A stretch of 24,565 nt of DNA, from positions 1-24,565 of the forward strand of contig JAIXVS010000146.1 of assembly GCA_027482795.1 (NCBI GenBank), given 5' to 3'. The stretch comes from Rhodobacter sp. (lineage in GTDB: Bacteria > Pseudomonadota > Alphaproteobacteria > Rhodobacterales > Rhodobacteraceae). Positions 23,885-24,565 of this stretch are shown one piece after another. Every line of letters begins with the position of its first letter. Position 1 is the stretch's first letter. The notes beneath the pieces were generated by a model. It saw only the letters and a list, made by a program, of their open reading frames with translations. It made no database searches and was not told the origin of the DNA. A program made the position numbers and the translations under genes.

Positions 23885-24565
23885 ATGAGCGAAGCTAAGC
23901 AGACGGCCACCCGTTCGGCAAAGGAATGGGTGTTGGAGCTGTCAAAATACCGCAACCCAAATCTGCGCCGTTCGGTGTTTGAACTGGCAATCACGCTGCT
24001 GCCATTTGCCCTGCTTTGGGCGCTGGCATGGGCGGCGCTGTCGGTCAGCTATCTGCTGGCTTTTGCCATTGCGGCGGTGAACGGGCTGTTTTTGGTGCGC
24101 ATTTTCATCATTCAGCACGATTGCGGCCATGCCAGCTATTTCAACAATCGGGTACTGCAAGACTGGGTGGGGCGCTGTTTGGGTGTGCTAACGCTGACGC
24201 CTTACGATGTCTGGCGGCGCACACATGCCATTCATCACTCGCACCACGGCAACCTCGATCAGCGCGGCATCGGTGATGTGATGACCCTAACCGTGGCCGA
24301 ATATCGCGCGCGCGGGTGGTTTGGGCGGGTGATGTATCGGCTGTATCGGCACCCCTTGGTGCTGTTTGTTCTTGGGCCAAGCTACATGTTCATTTTGCAC
24401 AACCGCCTTCCCGTGGGCCTGATGAACCAAGGTTGGCGATTTTGGCTGTCGGCCATGGGCACGAACGCGTTGATTGGAATCTTTGTGGGGCTGATTGTTT
24501 GGCTGGGCGGGTTGATGCCGCTGCTGCTGATCTATCTGCCCACATCAGTTATGGCGGCAACCGTG
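23885..24565 (+). CDS. fatty acid desaturase, 3' end beyond the window
   Basis: The first 227 codons of a membrane-bound di-iron fatty acid desaturase. A hydrophobic pair of segments (about residues 32-75) precedes His box 1, HDCGH at 78-82. Box 2, HAIHHSHHG, lies at 114-122. Further membrane segments follow around 152-170 and 185-222. The third His box expected near the C-terminus is beyond the window edge. The frame is open to the end. The ATG at 23885 begins a hydrophilic N-terminus, MSEAKQTATRSAKEW. Which bond or acyl chain it desaturates cannot be said from this part. Confidence 0.85.
   Translation, partial: MSEAKQTATRSAKEWVLELSKYRNPNLRRSVFELAITLLPFALLWALAWAALSVSYLLAFAIAAVNGLFLVRIFIIQHDCGHASYFNNRVLQDWVGRCLGVLTLTPYDVWRRTHAIHHSHHGNLDQRGIGDVMTLTVAEYRARGWFGRVMYRLYRHPLVLFVLGPSYMFILHNRLPVGLMNQGWRFWLSAMGTNALIGIFVGLIVWLGGLMPLLLIYLPTSVMAATV

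Noticed and set aside
1..24565. CRISPR arrays, insertion sequences, phage genes or a genomic island
   Set aside because: No regularly spaced repeats, transposase or integrase motifs, terminal inverted repeats or tRNA attachment sites were seen. Gene style is uniform throughout.

Overview
The window is a gene-dense stretch of an alphaproteobacterial chromosome, most likely order Rhodobacterales. The basis is gene order and protein style: rpsO/pnp next to a GT2 glycosyltransferase and hrpB, IalB-like protein next to rlmN, a DUF2794 protein, a Hint-domain protein, and an M17 aminopeptidase coupled to a cytosolic NlpC/P60 enzyme. Base composition is GC-rich. A BciA-type 8-vinyl reductase of (bacterio)chlorophyll synthesis suggests an anoxygenic phototroph or a recent descendant of one. 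I saw no rRNA, tRNA, CRISPR array, insertion sequence, phage gene or obvious pseudogene. No gap between genes exceeds 300 bases.

Layout. 1-4600, plus strand: rpsO with a strong intrinsic terminator, bciA, pnp (structured leader, strong 3' hairpin) and a GT2 glycosyltransferase ending in a shared convergent terminator. 4605-12124, minus strand: a tightly packed operon read dapE, GNAT acetyltransferase, rnr, lytic transglycosylase, hrpB. 12304-13464, plus: a Hint-fold protein whose expected active-site residues are replaced. 13461-14840, minus: a glutamine-synthetase-family enzyme resembling gamma-glutamylputrescine synthetase. 14968-15261, plus: a small putative lipoprotein. 15238-17761, minus: an inorganic-carbon module read beta-carbonic anhydrase, SbtA-type bicarbonate transporter, PII-like SbtB protein, then two small uncharacterised proteins (113 and 60 aa). 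17899-20567, plus: an Hpt-like helical protein, M17 aminopeptidase and NlpC/P60 peptidase. 20557-21924, minus: a zinc-dependent ReAV-class asparaginase followed by a DUF2794 protein. 22089 to the end, plus: IalB-like periplasmic protein, rlmN, a hairpin, and a fatty-acid desaturase cut by the window edge.

How the parts work together. The carbonic anhydrase, SbtA and SbtB genes form a plausible CO2/bicarbonate uptake and sensing unit. A perfect 16-bp palindrome lies just upstream of the first gene. DapE, the lytic transglycosylase, M17 and NlpC/P60 enzymes all touch meso-diaminopimelate or peptidoglycan metabolism. RpsO, PNPase, RNase R, HrpB and RlmN concern RNA or ribosomes.

Most of the window is ordinary core genome. 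The stretches most worth a second look are the inorganic-carbon module with its two unknown small genes and its palindrome, the residue-degenerate Hint protein, the Hpt-like protein lacking its phospho-acceptor histidine, and the structured pnp leader. I found no clear candidate for a wholly new multi-gene system.
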